Source: Desulforapulum autotrophicum
GTDB taxonomy: Bacteria > Desulfobacterota > Desulfobacteria > Desulfobacterales > Desulfolunaceae
Assembly: GCA_020723285.1 (NCBI GenBank)
Contig: DYJE01000041.1
Coordinates: 1-40,961 of the forward strand
DNA length: 40,961 nucleotides
Direction of reading: 5' to 3'
Shown: positions 7,476-15,536 of the stretch, piece by piece
How the letters are laid out: every line of letters begins with the position of its first letter
Position numbering within the stretch: position 1 is the first letter of the stretch
Notes under the pieces: model-generated
What the model was told of the DNA's origin: nothing
The model's database searches: none
The model's input: the letters and a program-made list of their open reading frames with translations, nothing else
Made by a program: the position numbers and the translations under genes

Positions 7476-7823
7476 ATGAAAAAATTCGTACTGTTCGTGT
7501 TTAACGGAGACCCCATGTGTTTCATCCATGTGCTTTTGAACGCCCTGGACATGCACACCAAAGGGCATGAGGCAAAAATAGTCGTGGAGGGGGCGGCGGT
7601 AAAACTGATTCCGGATCTTGTTAAACCGGATAACCCGTTGAACGGATTCTGGAAGAAATGTCTGGATGCCGGACTTGTGGAAGGCGTCTGCAAAGCCTGT
7701 TCAAACAAACTGGGAACCCTGGAATCGGCGAAAGAACAGGGGCTTGCACTGCTGGACGATGTTTCCGGTCATCCGGGTATGGCGGCGTTCAGGGACAGAG
7801 GATACGAGCTCATCACCTTCTGA
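7476..7823 (+). CDS. DsrE-like family protein
   Basis: Small cytoplasmic protein of 115 residues with a DsrE/DsrF/YchN-like fold: MKKFVLFVFNGDPMCFIHVLLNALDM, GHEAKIVVEGAAVKLIP, then a segment with VCKACSNKLGTLE and GYELITF at the end. In the family, cysteines can act in sulfur transfer (DsrE, TusD). Here the CKAC pair is near residues 71-74, a different place from the DsrE active cysteine, so sulfur transfer is not assured. It follows an AGGAG site and is transcribed alone. Downstream, a palindrome at 7850-7861 (ACGGCATGCCGT) followed by TTTC might be a weak terminator. Confidence 0.8.
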   Translation: MKKFVLFVFNGDPMCFIHVLLNALDMHTKGHEAKIVVEGAAVKLIPDLVKPDNPLNGFWKKCLDAGLVEGVCKACSNKLGTLESAKEQGLALLDDVSGHPGMAAFRDRGYELITF

Positions 7824-8036
7824 TTCCGATTCGTTGTTTTTCGAAAGATACGGCATGCCGTTTCATTGACGCTGTTGGGCGACGGCTTTTTCCCGACCAG
7901 GAATCCATGCTTTTTTTGTGCGTCCTCTGTCTTCATAACACCATGGATTCCGGGTCGGCCTGCTTTCAACCTGAATGGCCCGGCAGCGTTTATTCACGAC
8001 ACAAACATCGTGCCAATTCTCGTTAATGATCCGGAA

Positions 8037-8426
8037 TCAAAAACCCATGGCCCGTTTTTTCGCGAAAGCTTCCCTGACTTTTTCAGCCAGGACATCGATA
8101 TCGCAGGGCTTCATGAGGTAATCGAAGGCCCCGTACTTGATGCCGCCCACGGCGCTCTGGACCGTGGCGTGACCGGTGAGCATGATCACCTCGATGTCGG
8201 GGTATTCCTTCTTGATTTTTTTCAAAACACCCATGCCGCTCATGCCGGGCATCTTCACATCCAGCACCACCACATCCACAGGGTTTGATTCCAGAATTTC
8301 AACACCGGCGGTTCCGCTCACAGCGGTGAGGGTGTGAATTCCCTTTTTCTCCAGAAGTTTTTTCGTGGTGAGAAGAAACCGTTCTTCATCATCGATGATC
8401 AAAAGGTTGATCGTCCCGTTTTCCAT
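8037..8426 (-). CDS. Single-domain response regulator (CheY-like)
   Basis: Receiver domain only, 129 residues, with no output domain. The acidic pocket is Asp12-Asp13, the phospho-acceptor is Asp56 in VVVLDVKMPG, the Thr is in MLTGHAT, and the Lys is in YLMKPCD. The ATG at 8426 follows AAGGAG at proper distance; the TTG two codons upstream abuts the ribosome site and is unlikely. The gene starts 34 bp after the stop of the PPDK-like gene, so both probably share a transcript. Its close likeness to the receiver at 13237 (both MLTGHATV and GAFDY) suggests a phosphorelay with the nearby kinases. Confidence 0.93.
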   Translation of the reverse strand: MENGTINLLIIDDEERFLLTTKKLLEKKGIHTLTAVSGTAGVEILESNPVDVVVLDVKMPGMSGMGVLKKIKKEYPDIEVIMLTGHATVQSAVGGIKYGAFDYLMKPCDIDVLAEKVREAFAKKRAMGF

Positions 8427-8460
8427 GGTCAACTCCTTTTTCTAAAATCCCGCCGCCGGT

Positions 8461-11136
8461 TCAATGCACGGTGGCCCCGGCGATCAGGGCGTCGATATCC
8501 TTTATCATTTTATCCCGGTAATAGATGACCCGGGAGGCATTGGTCATGATCATGTCCAGTTGCCGGGTGTGAAGGGTCAGATACCCCAGCACCTGAAGAC
8601 GCTTGACCATGGATTCCCTGTCATGGCCTTCAAGCCGGGCGGTCAGGTTGTCCTGACGGATATCCACCCTGAAACCGTAACGCTCCAGAAGCTCTCCGAT
8701 AAAATAGACCCTTTTCATTTTCCGCTCGAAATCGGCGGCTCCGCCCTTGAACTGAAAACTCACGTAGTTTTCGGCGGCATTGTCTCCCACCAGAGCTTCC
8801 ATGGTGGAAAAATGGTATCCAAGCCGGGAATTCAGGCTGCAATAATTTCTGGACAGCATGAAATAATTCCGGTCCGCGTATTTCGACGGCATACCGGTGT
8901 TCAAGGCGGGCTGCACCGTACTTTGAAACATCACGGCGGCGAACCCCTTGCCGTCAAGGGGCGGTGGCCCGTCCCAGGGTTTGGCCGTAAAACCCTTCCA
9001 GAACGCCAGCATGGGAATGGAATCGATCTGTTCGATTTTCACGTATTTTCCCTGGACTTCTTCCTTGAACCCGTCATCCAGATTCAGAATCCACCATTTC
9101 ATGGGAACATGAAAATAAAGCTGTTTGCTGGAACGTTCCTGGAAATCGTGTTCTTTCCCGAATTGAAACATCTCGCCCACGGACTTCTCGTGGATGAAAC
9201 GGGTGATGTCGTGGTACGTGGTGCAGCTTTCCGGAGCGAACTCCGGTGAATCCGGGTTCAAAAGATGCAAGGGGACGATGTGACGGCTGACGCTTTCCAG
9301 CGTCTCGAACACCGGGCTCCCCTCCATGGGGTTCCTTTCCCGTGGTTTGTTCCTGAGAAGGCTCTCGATCCGTCCGGCGTAAACCGAGCTGCCGTCCGCA
9401 TCCACCGTCACTGTTTCACCGGGCGTAAGAAGCTTCATGGCGTCTTTCACCGCAAACAGGGCGGGAACATGAAATTCCCTGGCCACGTTGGCCAGATGAC
9501 CGGCAAAACTCCCCTGTTCCGTCACCACCGCCGAAGCCCGGTTGATCAGACTGGCCCAGGCTGGCAGCGCCTGTTCCACTACAAGAACGGCTCCTTTAGG
9601 GAACTGGAGAATGTCCGCCCGTTTCATCACCTGGAAAACCTCACCGCACCCGGCTCCGGGACTGGCGGTCAGACCGTCCTGAACAAGGGGCGGCGGAGCA
9701 TCGTCCAACGGGGCGTTTCCGGCCATGTCCTTGATCGGCATCTGCTTCAGGGGACGGCATTGAAGAATGAACAGACGGCCGTCGCGGTCCAGGGCCCATT
9801 CGATGTCCTGGGGGCAGCCGTAGTGGTTTTCGATCATGACCGCCAGCTCGAACAGTTCCCTGATTTTATCCTCCGAAAGGGCCGGCTCGGTCTGCATGTC
9901 CTGCGGGACTTCTTCACGGCGGACCCCTTCCGTGTCCAGACAGGCCACTTTAAATTTCTTTTCCCGGATGTCGGAACGAATGGTCATGGCCGGTTCTTTC
10001 TGGGACACCATGACAAAATCAAGAGGGTCATCACCGAAGATCCGGGCGGGAATCACCTCGTAATCCACGGCACGTGAAACCACGAAAAGATCGCAGGTAT
10101 CCTGTCCGTCCACCACGGATTTGGGAAGTCCCAGGGCTGCGTTGATGTAAACCGAGGTATCTGCGGCATCCACGGGGTTCCGGGTGTAGACCACACCTCC
10201 CGCAACCGCGTCCACCATCACCATACACCCCACGCACATGGCGATATCCTCATCCCTGACACCCCGGTTCAGCTTGTATGAAATGGCCTTGACGCTGTAT
10301 TTGCTGGCCACCACTTCCCGATAGGCGTCGAAAACACCGTCGATGGAGACGTTCAGCTCACTGCGGTACTGCCCTGCAAAGGAATTTTCACTGGAATCCT
10401 CACCCATGGCGCTGCTCCGCATGGCCAGACGGACGCTCCCGCCCTTGGCATTTTCCAGATTTTGCCAGGCGGCCCGCACCGCTTGCTCCAGGGGTTCGGG
10501 TATCCTGGCATCCATGATCAGGGTCCGGATACGGGAACTTAAAATATCGAAAGGCCCCTGACTGTCGGGCCCGGCGGACTGGATGACCCGTTCGATTTCG
10601 CTCTGAAGCCTGTTCTCCTTCATAAAAAGCTCATACGCCGTGGAGGTGATGGCAAATCCTTCGGGAACGGTAAGCCCCAGAGAATTTTTCACCTCGGCGG
10701 CATGATCCATCTTTTCGCCGACCAGGTACGCCATGCCCGGCTCCACATCCTTGAACGCGATGACGAGACGGGGGTCGGCTGCGGGTTTTTTGGGGTTCAG
10801 GATTTCCGCAATGACCTGCTCTATTTTGAAAAAAGCCGGTTCAAGCCCAGGATATTTCCCACCGGTGATGGTTTTCAGATGTGTGATCATGGAAAACACA
10901 CTGACGGAAATGGCGGTGACCCGAGACTTGATGAAACCCATGCCGAACACATCGTGGCCCTGAAGGGCCCGTTCGATATCCGCCATGTTTTCAAGGCTTT
11001 TGTTGTTTGCGCTGATAAGAAGTTTGAAACTGTGGTAGCGGGCTTTGAAATTGAGGCGCAGGTATTCCACTTCGATATCGCGGTTTTCACCGCCACCCGA
11101 TGTTTTTTTCCTGAACCAGTTCCCGATTCGTCCCAT
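8461..11136 (-). CDS. PPDK/PEP-synthase-like ATP-dependent phosphotransferase with atypical C-terminus
   Basis: Large protein (891 residues). Residues 1-130 are a helical extension of unknown function. Residues about 130-480 are the PPDK_N ATP-grasp domain, with RSSAMGEDSSENSFAGQYR, GGVVYTRNPVD and IEWALDRDGRLFILQCRPL. Residues about 500-600 are the swivelling phosphohistidine domain, with His547 in TEQGSFAGH. The usual C-terminal PEP/pyruvate TIM barrel is not recognisable. Instead, about 290 residues contain unfamiliar motifs such as FWKGFTAKPWDGPP and LGYHFSTMEALVGD. The protein should form a phosphohistidine from ATP, but the acceptor is unknown, so it need not make PEP. Neighbours are a CheY-like protein downstream, and TauE/SafE with a two-component system upstream. 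Rifampin phosphotransferase shows that this scaffold can serve other acceptors. Confidence 0.85.
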   Translation of the reverse strand: MGRIGNWFRKKTSGGGENRDIEVEYLRLNFKARYHSFKLLISANNKSLENMADIERALQGHDVFGMGFIKSRVTAISVSVFSMITHLKTITGGKYPGLEPAFFKIEQVIAEILNPKKPAADPRLVIAFKDVEPGMAYLVGEKMDHAAEVKNSLGLTVPEGFAITSTAYELFMKENRLQSEIERVIQSAGPDSQGPFDILSSRIRTLIMDARIPEPLEQAVRAAWQNLENAKGGSVRLAMRSSAMGEDSSENSFAGQYRSELNVSIDGVFDAYREVVASKYSVKAISYKLNRGVRDEDIAMCVGCMVMVDAVAGGVVYTRNPVDAADTSVYINAALGLPKSVVDGQDTCDLFVVSRAVDYEVIPARIFGDDPLDFVMVSQKEPAMTIRSDIREKKFKVACLDTEGVRREEVPQDMQTEPALSEDKIRELFELAVMIENHYGCPQDIEWALDRDGRLFILQCRPLKQMPIKDMAGNAPLDDAPPPLVQDGLTASPGAGCGEVFQVMKRADILQFPKGAVLVVEQALPAWASLINRASAVVTEQGSFAGHLANVAREFHVPALFAVKDAMKLLTPGETVTVDADGSSVYAGRIESLLRNKPRERNPMEGSPVFETLESVSRHIVPLHLLNPDSPEFAPESCTTYHDITRFIHEKSVGEMFQFGKEHDFQERSSKQLYFHVPMKWWILNLDDGFKEEVQGKYVKIEQIDSIPMLAFWKGFTAKPWDGPPPLDGKGFAAVMFQSTVQPALNTGMPSKYADRNYFMLSRNYCSLNSRLGYHFSTMEALVGDNAAENYVSFQFKGGAADFERKMKRVYFIGELLERYGFRVDIRQDNLTARLEGHDRESMVKRLQVLGYLTLHTRQLDMIMTNASRVIYYRDKMIKDIDALIAGATVH

Positions 11137-11140
11137 GCGC

Positions 11141-11182
11141 CGCCTTTTTTGTAAAAAGGCGGGCCATGATGACCCGCCTTTT
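11141..11182 (-). terminator. Terminator after the TauE operon with overlapping alternative hairpin
   Basis: Perfect 10-bp arms, 11154-11163 and 11173-11182, form a GC-rich hairpin followed on the minus strand by TTTTT: an intrinsic terminator 37 bp past the membrane-protein stop. Its distal arm can instead pair with CGCCTTTTT at 11141-11149 (arm 11153-11161). That alternative hairpin contains the AAGGCGG ribosome-site region of the PPDK-like gene, which starts at 11136. The two structures exclude each other. Confidence 0.75.
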
Positions 11183-11218
11183 GTTCTTCGAGTGTCTCTG
11201 TCTGGGTTCAGCCGGATA

Positions 11219-11908
11219 TCAATGGCCGAATTTCATGCCCCAGCCTTCGAACATGAACATGATGGCGTATCCGTACCACATGGTGTAGATCACGTAGAAC
11301 AGCAGCGAGCCTACGACGATGTACCAGCATGTCCCGATCTTCTTGGGTACGATTTTATAATAGTTGTAGGATGTTTCGATGGATTTGCCCAGGACTTCTC
11401 CAATAACCTTGGTTTCCTCGAATTTTTCCTGCTTGTTCAGATCTTTGACCGCCCCTTTGAACGCCTTGTACCAGTTGTACATAACCTGACGTTCATCAAA
11501 ACCGTATTTGGCGACAAGAGCCGGACCGTCGTTGTTGTACATCAGGTCCGCATCGTCCAGGCTTGCCAGGAGCACGGCACCCAAGTCCGCATCGGTGACG
11601 GTGACCTTTTTATCTTCGGCCACGGCCTGGACGCCGCATTTCTGAAGCTGGATCACGATCTGACCGGCCTGGCTCGCGTCGTCCATGGAGAAATTCGTGC
11701 TCACCACTTTTCGCAGCATGGTGGTGGCTTCATCTTTCGATTTGGGAATGTAATACGCCGATCCCTTGGAAATGGAGTTGTACAGGTTGTCCAGATACTC
11801 CATGCCGTTGTGGCCATGGAAAATCGGCATGAACATTATCCAGAGAACAGCCAGAAAACCGGCCATCATTCCAAAACCCAGCATGAATTCTTTTTTATTC
11901 TCGATCAT
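11219..11908 (-). CDS. Uncharacterised two-helix membrane protein coupled to TauE/SafE
   Basis: I do not recognise this 229-residue protein. It has a transmembrane helix at about 9-31 (FMLGFGMMAGFLAVLWIMFM), a polar domain of about 160 residues, and a second helix at about 197-222 (IGTCWYIVVGSLLFYVIYTM), ending in a short aromatic tail. The middle domain contains KCGVQAVAEDKKVTVTDADLG and YNWYKAFKGAVKDLNK. Charge distribution suggests the middle domain may lie outside the membrane. Its start overlaps the TauE/SafE stop by 4 bp, so the two are translationally coupled and may form a complex. A terminator follows directly. Confidence 0.85.
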   Translation of the reverse strand: MIENKKEFMLGFGMMAGFLAVLWIMFMPIFHGHNGMEYLDNLYNSISKGSAYYIPKSKDEATTMLRKVVSTNFSMDDASQAGQIVIQLQKCGVQAVAEDKKVTVTDADLGAVLLASLDDADLMYNNDGPALVAKYGFDERQVMYNWYKAFKGAVKDLNKQEKFEETKVIGEVLGKSIETSYNYYKIVPKKIGTCWYIVVGSLLFYVIYTMWYGYAIMFMFEGWGMKFGH

Positions 11909-13191
11909 GAGTGAGCCTCCCCACCTTTAAGCGTTTTAAGATTCATTAAAAATGTCCCGATAACCCAGACTCCGAAGCCACCCACGGTGATGAAGAACAG
12001 GTACATCCCGATGTCGCTCAGGGTCATGCAAAGCTCTTTGGACAGAGGAATGAGGTCCATGGACTGGAGTTTGGACGGCAGGGCGAAAATTCGATTGACG
12101 AAACCGGCCAGGATGGACAGGGCGTAAAAACCGCGGATGGTGATGCCTGAAACCACTTTGGTCACCAGAGCGCCGATCTGAATCCCGAGAAGGGAGCCCA
12201 AAAGCATGCCCATGGCCAGGGTGTAGAAAATGAATCCGTAAATCGCATACTGGGCGATGGAGCCGTAGCCTGCGGTGAAGATGATCTGGAAGATGTCCGT
12301 ACCCACGGTGGTCATTGAAGACACGCCCAGAACGTAAACGAAAATGGGAAAGGTCAAAAAGCCGCCGCCCACACCCATGATTCCGGCTGCGAGACCGACG
12401 AAAGCACCGGATATAACCAGGAACACCCAGGAAATTTTGTGGCCGCCGGGTGTGATGTCCGCATCGAAGGTTACCATGGGGGGGATGTTGATACTCTGGA
12501 GAGTTTTGGGGAGAGAGCCCATTTCCGTTCCTTCGGATTTTTCGCCGTGGGATGAAACGTTACCGCCTTTTCTCCAGACCTTGATGAAGTCAAACATGGA
12601 GTAGAACCCCAGGAAACCCAGCATCAGGGAGTACACCGAGGTGATGAAGGCGTCGCTCAAAACGGGGTTGAGGTTGTACAGCACACGGTTGATAAGACCA
12701 CCGGCGGTTGTTCCGAACAATGCACCGATAAGAAAAACCACGGCCAGAGGTACGGACACGTTACCCAGTTTCTTGTGGATCACGCTGCCCATGATGGCTT
12801 TGGCGAAAATATGGAAAAGGTCGGTTCCAACGGCCAGGATACCTTTGACCCCTGCGCTCATCAGGGCCGGAGCGATGATGAAGCCGCCGCCGGCACCGAT
12901 ACAGCCGGTGATAAGACCGGCACCCAGCCCGACGAAAATGGATACAATAAAAATGAACGTGGAATAAAACGCCGGGTTGTATGCTTCCTTGCCGCCGATG
13001 ATGTCGGGCAGGGCTTTGCCGGCGTCACCGGCGAACACGATCCCGCCCAGAATGACCGGAATGAACAGCAGGGCGAAAATCATCAGTCGTTTCCGGCTGC
13101 GCAGGATAGTGTTCGATGTCTCGATCTCCCACTTGGCATGAGCTTTGGCTCCCGCCATCATGAATTCCCCTAGTTGCTTGAAAAAATTCAT
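11905..13191 (-). CDS. TauE/SafE-family anion exporter
   Basis: Polytopic inner-membrane protein of 428 residues with the internal duplication typical of TauE/SafE. First repeat: GLGAGLITGCIGAGGGFIIA with AVGTDLFHIF. Second repeat: GLAAGIMGVGGGFLTFPIF with TVGTDIFQIIF. About nine to ten hydrophobic helices are visible, with a polar cytoplasmic loop between the halves. The family exports sulfite, sulfoacetate or other organic and sulfur anions; the substrate here is unknown. An AAAGGAGACGAG site precedes the ATG. It follows the receiver at 13237 by 45 bp and is coupled to the membrane protein downstream, so kinase 1 may sense the transported anion (inference). Confidence 0.93.
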   Translation of the reverse strand: MNFFKQLGEFMMAGAKAHAKWEIETSNTILRSRKRLMIFALLFIPVILGGIVFAGDAGKALPDIIGGKEAYNPAFYSTFIFIVSIFVGLGAGLITGCIGAGGGFIIAPALMSAGVKGILAVGTDLFHIFAKAIMGSVIHKKLGNVSVPLAVVFLIGALFGTTAGGLINRVLYNLNPVLSDAFITSVYSLMLGFLGFYSMFDFIKVWRKGGNVSSHGEKSEGTEMGSLPKTLQSINIPPMVTFDADITPGGHKISWVFLVISGAFVGLAAGIMGVGGGFLTFPIFVYVLGVSSMTTVGTDIFQIIFTAGYGSIAQYAIYGFIFYTLAMGMLLGSLLGIQIGALVTKVVSGITIRGFYALSILAGFVNRIFALPSKLQSMDLIPLSKELCMTLSDIGMYLFFITVGGFGVWVIGTFLMNLKTLKGGEAHS

Positions 13192-13236
13192 CTACTCGTC
13201 TCCTTTGTTAATAATTAATAAAAAACTACAATACTC

Positions 13237-13668
13237 CTACACCAGACCTCTCCCGGATCCGGTGTTAGTTTTCTTTACATTGAGGAGCCTGCGGGTGTAG
13301 GCGTCCTCGATCTTGTACAGCAGTTCATCGATATTCAAAGGCTTCATGATGTAATCGAAAGCCCCTTTCTTCATGATATACAGAGCGATTTCCACCGTGG
13401 CGTGGCCGGTGAGCATGATGATTTCAATGAAAGGATCAATTTTCTTGAGCTCGTCAAAGGCTTCCGTTCCGTTCATGCCCGGCATTTCCTGGTCCAGGAT
13501 CACCACATCCGGACGTTCGGCGATTGTCATCTCGATGGCTTTTTCACCGCATTCCGCTTCAAAGACCCTGAACCCCCGGACAGACAGCTGCCGCGACAGG
13601 GCGTTTCTGAACCGGTCCTCGTCATCCACAAGAAGGACTTTCAAACCGGATTTTGTTGAATTTTCCAT
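13237..13668 (-). CDS. Single-domain response regulator
   Basis: CheY-like receiver of 143 residues with a short C-terminal tail and no output domain. Asp15-Asp16 form the acidic pocket, Asp59 (VVILDQEMPGMNG) is the acceptor, and MLTGHATVE and YIMKPLN supply the conserved Thr and Lys. Its ATG overlaps the last base of the histidine kinase stop, so it is the cognate partner of kinase 1. With no DNA-binding domain, output must be by protein contact or phosphorelay. Confidence 0.95.
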   Translation of the reverse strand: MENSTKSGLKVLLVDDEDRFRNALSRQLSVRGFRVFEAECGEKAIEMTIAERPDVVILDQEMPGMNGTEAFDELKKIDPFIEIIMLTGHATVEIALYIMKKGAFDYIMKPLNIDELLYKIEDAYTRRLLNVKKTNTGSGRGLV

Positions 13669-15410
13669 TAGTTATCTCCTGAAACCCTGGCCGGAAGGGA
13701 TACGGTGAAAGAGCTTCCAGCCCCTTTGACGCTCAGCGCATCGATCCGTCCGCCCATCAGTTCGACGATATTTCGTGACACACTCAGTCCAAGGCCTGTC
13801 CCCTTTCCCACATCCTTGGTGGTGAAAAAGGGATCGAAAATCCGTTTCATGTATTCCGGCTCTATCCCCTCGCCGGAATCTTTCACCGTGACACGAACAA
13901 AACCATCGGCCAGACCGCTCGTCACCGTGATGGTTCCCGGCCCTTCGATGGCGTCACCGGCGTTGTTTAGAAGGTTCAAAAACACCTGACGCATGGCGTC
14001 GGGATCAATGAGGATCGCTGGGACGTCAGGATCGTAGTTTCTGATGATTTCAATGTTCTTCTTCTGAAATTCCCGTTCCTTGAGTCCGCCCAGAACATCG
14101 TCCAGAATGGCGTGGACATCGCTTTGCACCATGGCGGGCTGGCTCTTTCTTCCAAGATCGAGAAGCTGATGGGTGATCCGTTTGGCCCTGAACGCCGCCG
14201 AATCGATGATGGCCAGTTCTTTGCCGATGGCTTCAGGGCTCGCGTCCAGGTGGAAATCCGGGTTCAGCAGGTCTTTGATCACCCCGGTGGTGGCGATGAT
14301 GATGGCAAGGGGGTTGTTGATCTCGTGGGCGATGCCCGTGGACAGCTCACCGATGGCGGCGAGCTTCGATGCGTGAATCAGCTGGTGCTGAAGGGTAAGT
14401 CCCTTTTCCGCCGTGGCCTGGGCCCTTACCATGAGTTTCCGCGTGGTGTAGTATATGATGGCCCCGATGGACAGAATAATCACCACAAGGCTTGCGATCA
14501 GGACCTGCCGTGCCCGGTACATGTCCGCATGGGCCACGGAAAGGGGCTGGCTGACGAGTAGAGCCCAGGGTGTTTCCTTGAGCCAGGTGTATGCCGTGAG
14601 AATCGGTTCACCGTTCCGGTCGATCTCCATGACCCCTGCACCGCTGTCACTTTCCGGCGTCACGTCGGACAAGGCCAGAAGATTGCCTTTACCGGGGTCC
14701 ACCACCTGAAAATACCCTTTGCGGTTCACCAGAGTGGAGTCCACATCCTTGCCATGGCTGATGCTGCGCAAAAACATGTAGAACTTGTCCGGGTCGAGGG
14801 TGGAACGCATCACATACCGTCTGCCGTCGATGGACTGGCGGATGGCAATGGTGAAATGGGGTTTGTTTCTGAACCCCAGGTAAATGTCGCTGATCAGGTA
14901 ATCCTCGGACTGGCCCATCAGGGTTTTGAACCAGACTTCGTTGCTGTAATCTTTTCCGAGAAGCGCGGGGAACGGTCCGGCATAACCGGTCTGAACGCCA
15001 CGGTCATTGAGAAAACCCACATCCACGAAGGCGTCGTTGGTCTGCCGGAGATTCCCGAGATAGTTCTCCATGTTCTGGCTGTCGGGCTCAAGGGTGAATT
15101 CTCGGCTGTGAAACAGATTGAACAGGTTCACCACCCGTTCCTGAAGAAACAGGTCGATGGTGTTTTTCTGGCTTTCCGCAATGGCGGAAAGACTGAGCTT
15201 TCCGCTTTTTTTAAGGGTCGAGTGGAATTGAAGATGGAAGTAGGCCGATAGTAGGGCATGGGGTATTAAAAATCCGATGAACAGTCCTGCCATAAGCCTC
15301 AGCCTGAGTATCCTGAAATACGTCCTTACGTTTTGAACATGGAGTGGGTGTATGTTTTCATCATGCCCCTCTTTTTCATTTTTTCCATGTTTCGTCAATA
15401 TCTGTTTCAT
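13668..15410 (-). CDS. Sensor histidine kinase 1 with extracytoplasmic dCache-like domain
   Basis: Membrane kinase of 580 residues. Helix 1 is at about 39-60. An extracytoplasmic sensor at about 65-305 contains GYAGPFPALLGKDYSNEVWF and FTIAIRQSIDGRRYVM, a double-Cache-like pattern. Helix 2 is at about 308-328. The HisKA phospho-acceptor is His362 in GIAHEINNPLAI. The HATPase domain has NLLNNAGDAI, VKDSGEGI and GKGTGLGLSV. No HAMP domain is visible between helix 2 and HisKA. The sensor is clearly paralogous to that of kinase 2, directly upstream. It overlaps its receiver by one base. Ligand unknown; Cache domains commonly bind small carboxylates or amino acids. The ATG has only a weak ribosome site, but no other in-frame ATG lies before helix 1. 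Confidence 0.95.
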   Translation of the reverse strand: MKQILTKHGKNEKEGHDENIHPLHVQNVRTYFRILRLRLMAGLFIGFLIPHALLSAYFHLQFHSTLKKSGKLSLSAIAESQKNTIDLFLQERVVNLFNLFHSREFTLEPDSQNMENYLGNLRQTNDAFVDVGFLNDRGVQTGYAGPFPALLGKDYSNEVWFKTLMGQSEDYLISDIYLGFRNKPHFTIAIRQSIDGRRYVMRSTLDPDKFYMFLRSISHGKDVDSTLVNRKGYFQVVDPGKGNLLALSDVTPESDSGAGVMEIDRNGEPILTAYTWLKETPWALLVSQPLSVAHADMYRARQVLIASLVVIILSIGAIIYYTTRKLMVRAQATAEKGLTLQHQLIHASKLAAIGELSTGIAHEINNPLAIIIATTGVIKDLLNPDFHLDASPEAIGKELAIIDSAAFRAKRITHQLLDLGRKSQPAMVQSDVHAILDDVLGGLKEREFQKKNIEIIRNYDPDVPAILIDPDAMRQVFLNLLNNAGDAIEGPGTITVTSGLADGFVRVTVKDSGEGIEPEYMKRIFDPFFTTKDVGKGTGLGLSVSRNIVELMGGRIDALSVKGAGSSFTVSLPARVSGDN

Positions 15411-15452
15411 AATTAAACACTTTTCAGGACAGGATTTGTTTTTTCAAGCATC

Positions 15453-15520
15453 TGATTAAATCAATATTTTCTGAATGTTACAGCACTAATTATACATTTT
15501 TCATCCTTAAGCCATCTCAA
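15453..15520 (-). promoter_or_regulatory. Possible promoter region of kinase 1 with an 11-bp palindrome
   Basis: A perfect TATAAT on the minus strand (15494-15489) and a TTGAGA (15520-15515) are separated by 20 bp, longer than ideal. Downstream, TGATTAAATCA (15453-15463) is a perfect palindrome within the leader. The region is AT-rich relative to its neighbours. Confidence 0.35.
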
Positions 15521-15536
15521 CCGACACCCGCTCGCC

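Noticed and set aside
8003-8020. Second -24/-12-like match on the minus strand (TTGGCACGATGTTTGTG)
   Set aside because: It lies downstream of the receiver stop and faces no minus-strand gene nearby; the -12 GC is also changed to GT.
9265-10077. Open frame of 270 codons on the + strand opposite the dikinase-like gene, plus similar ones at 8464-9249 and 10702-11154
   Set aside because: Antisense to a gene with clear domains; the translations are His/Gly-rich and low in conserved pattern.
11219-13191. Reading the two-helix protein as a broken end of TauE/SafE
   Set aside because: TauE/SafE is complete with both repeats, and the downstream protein has its own start, fold and stop.
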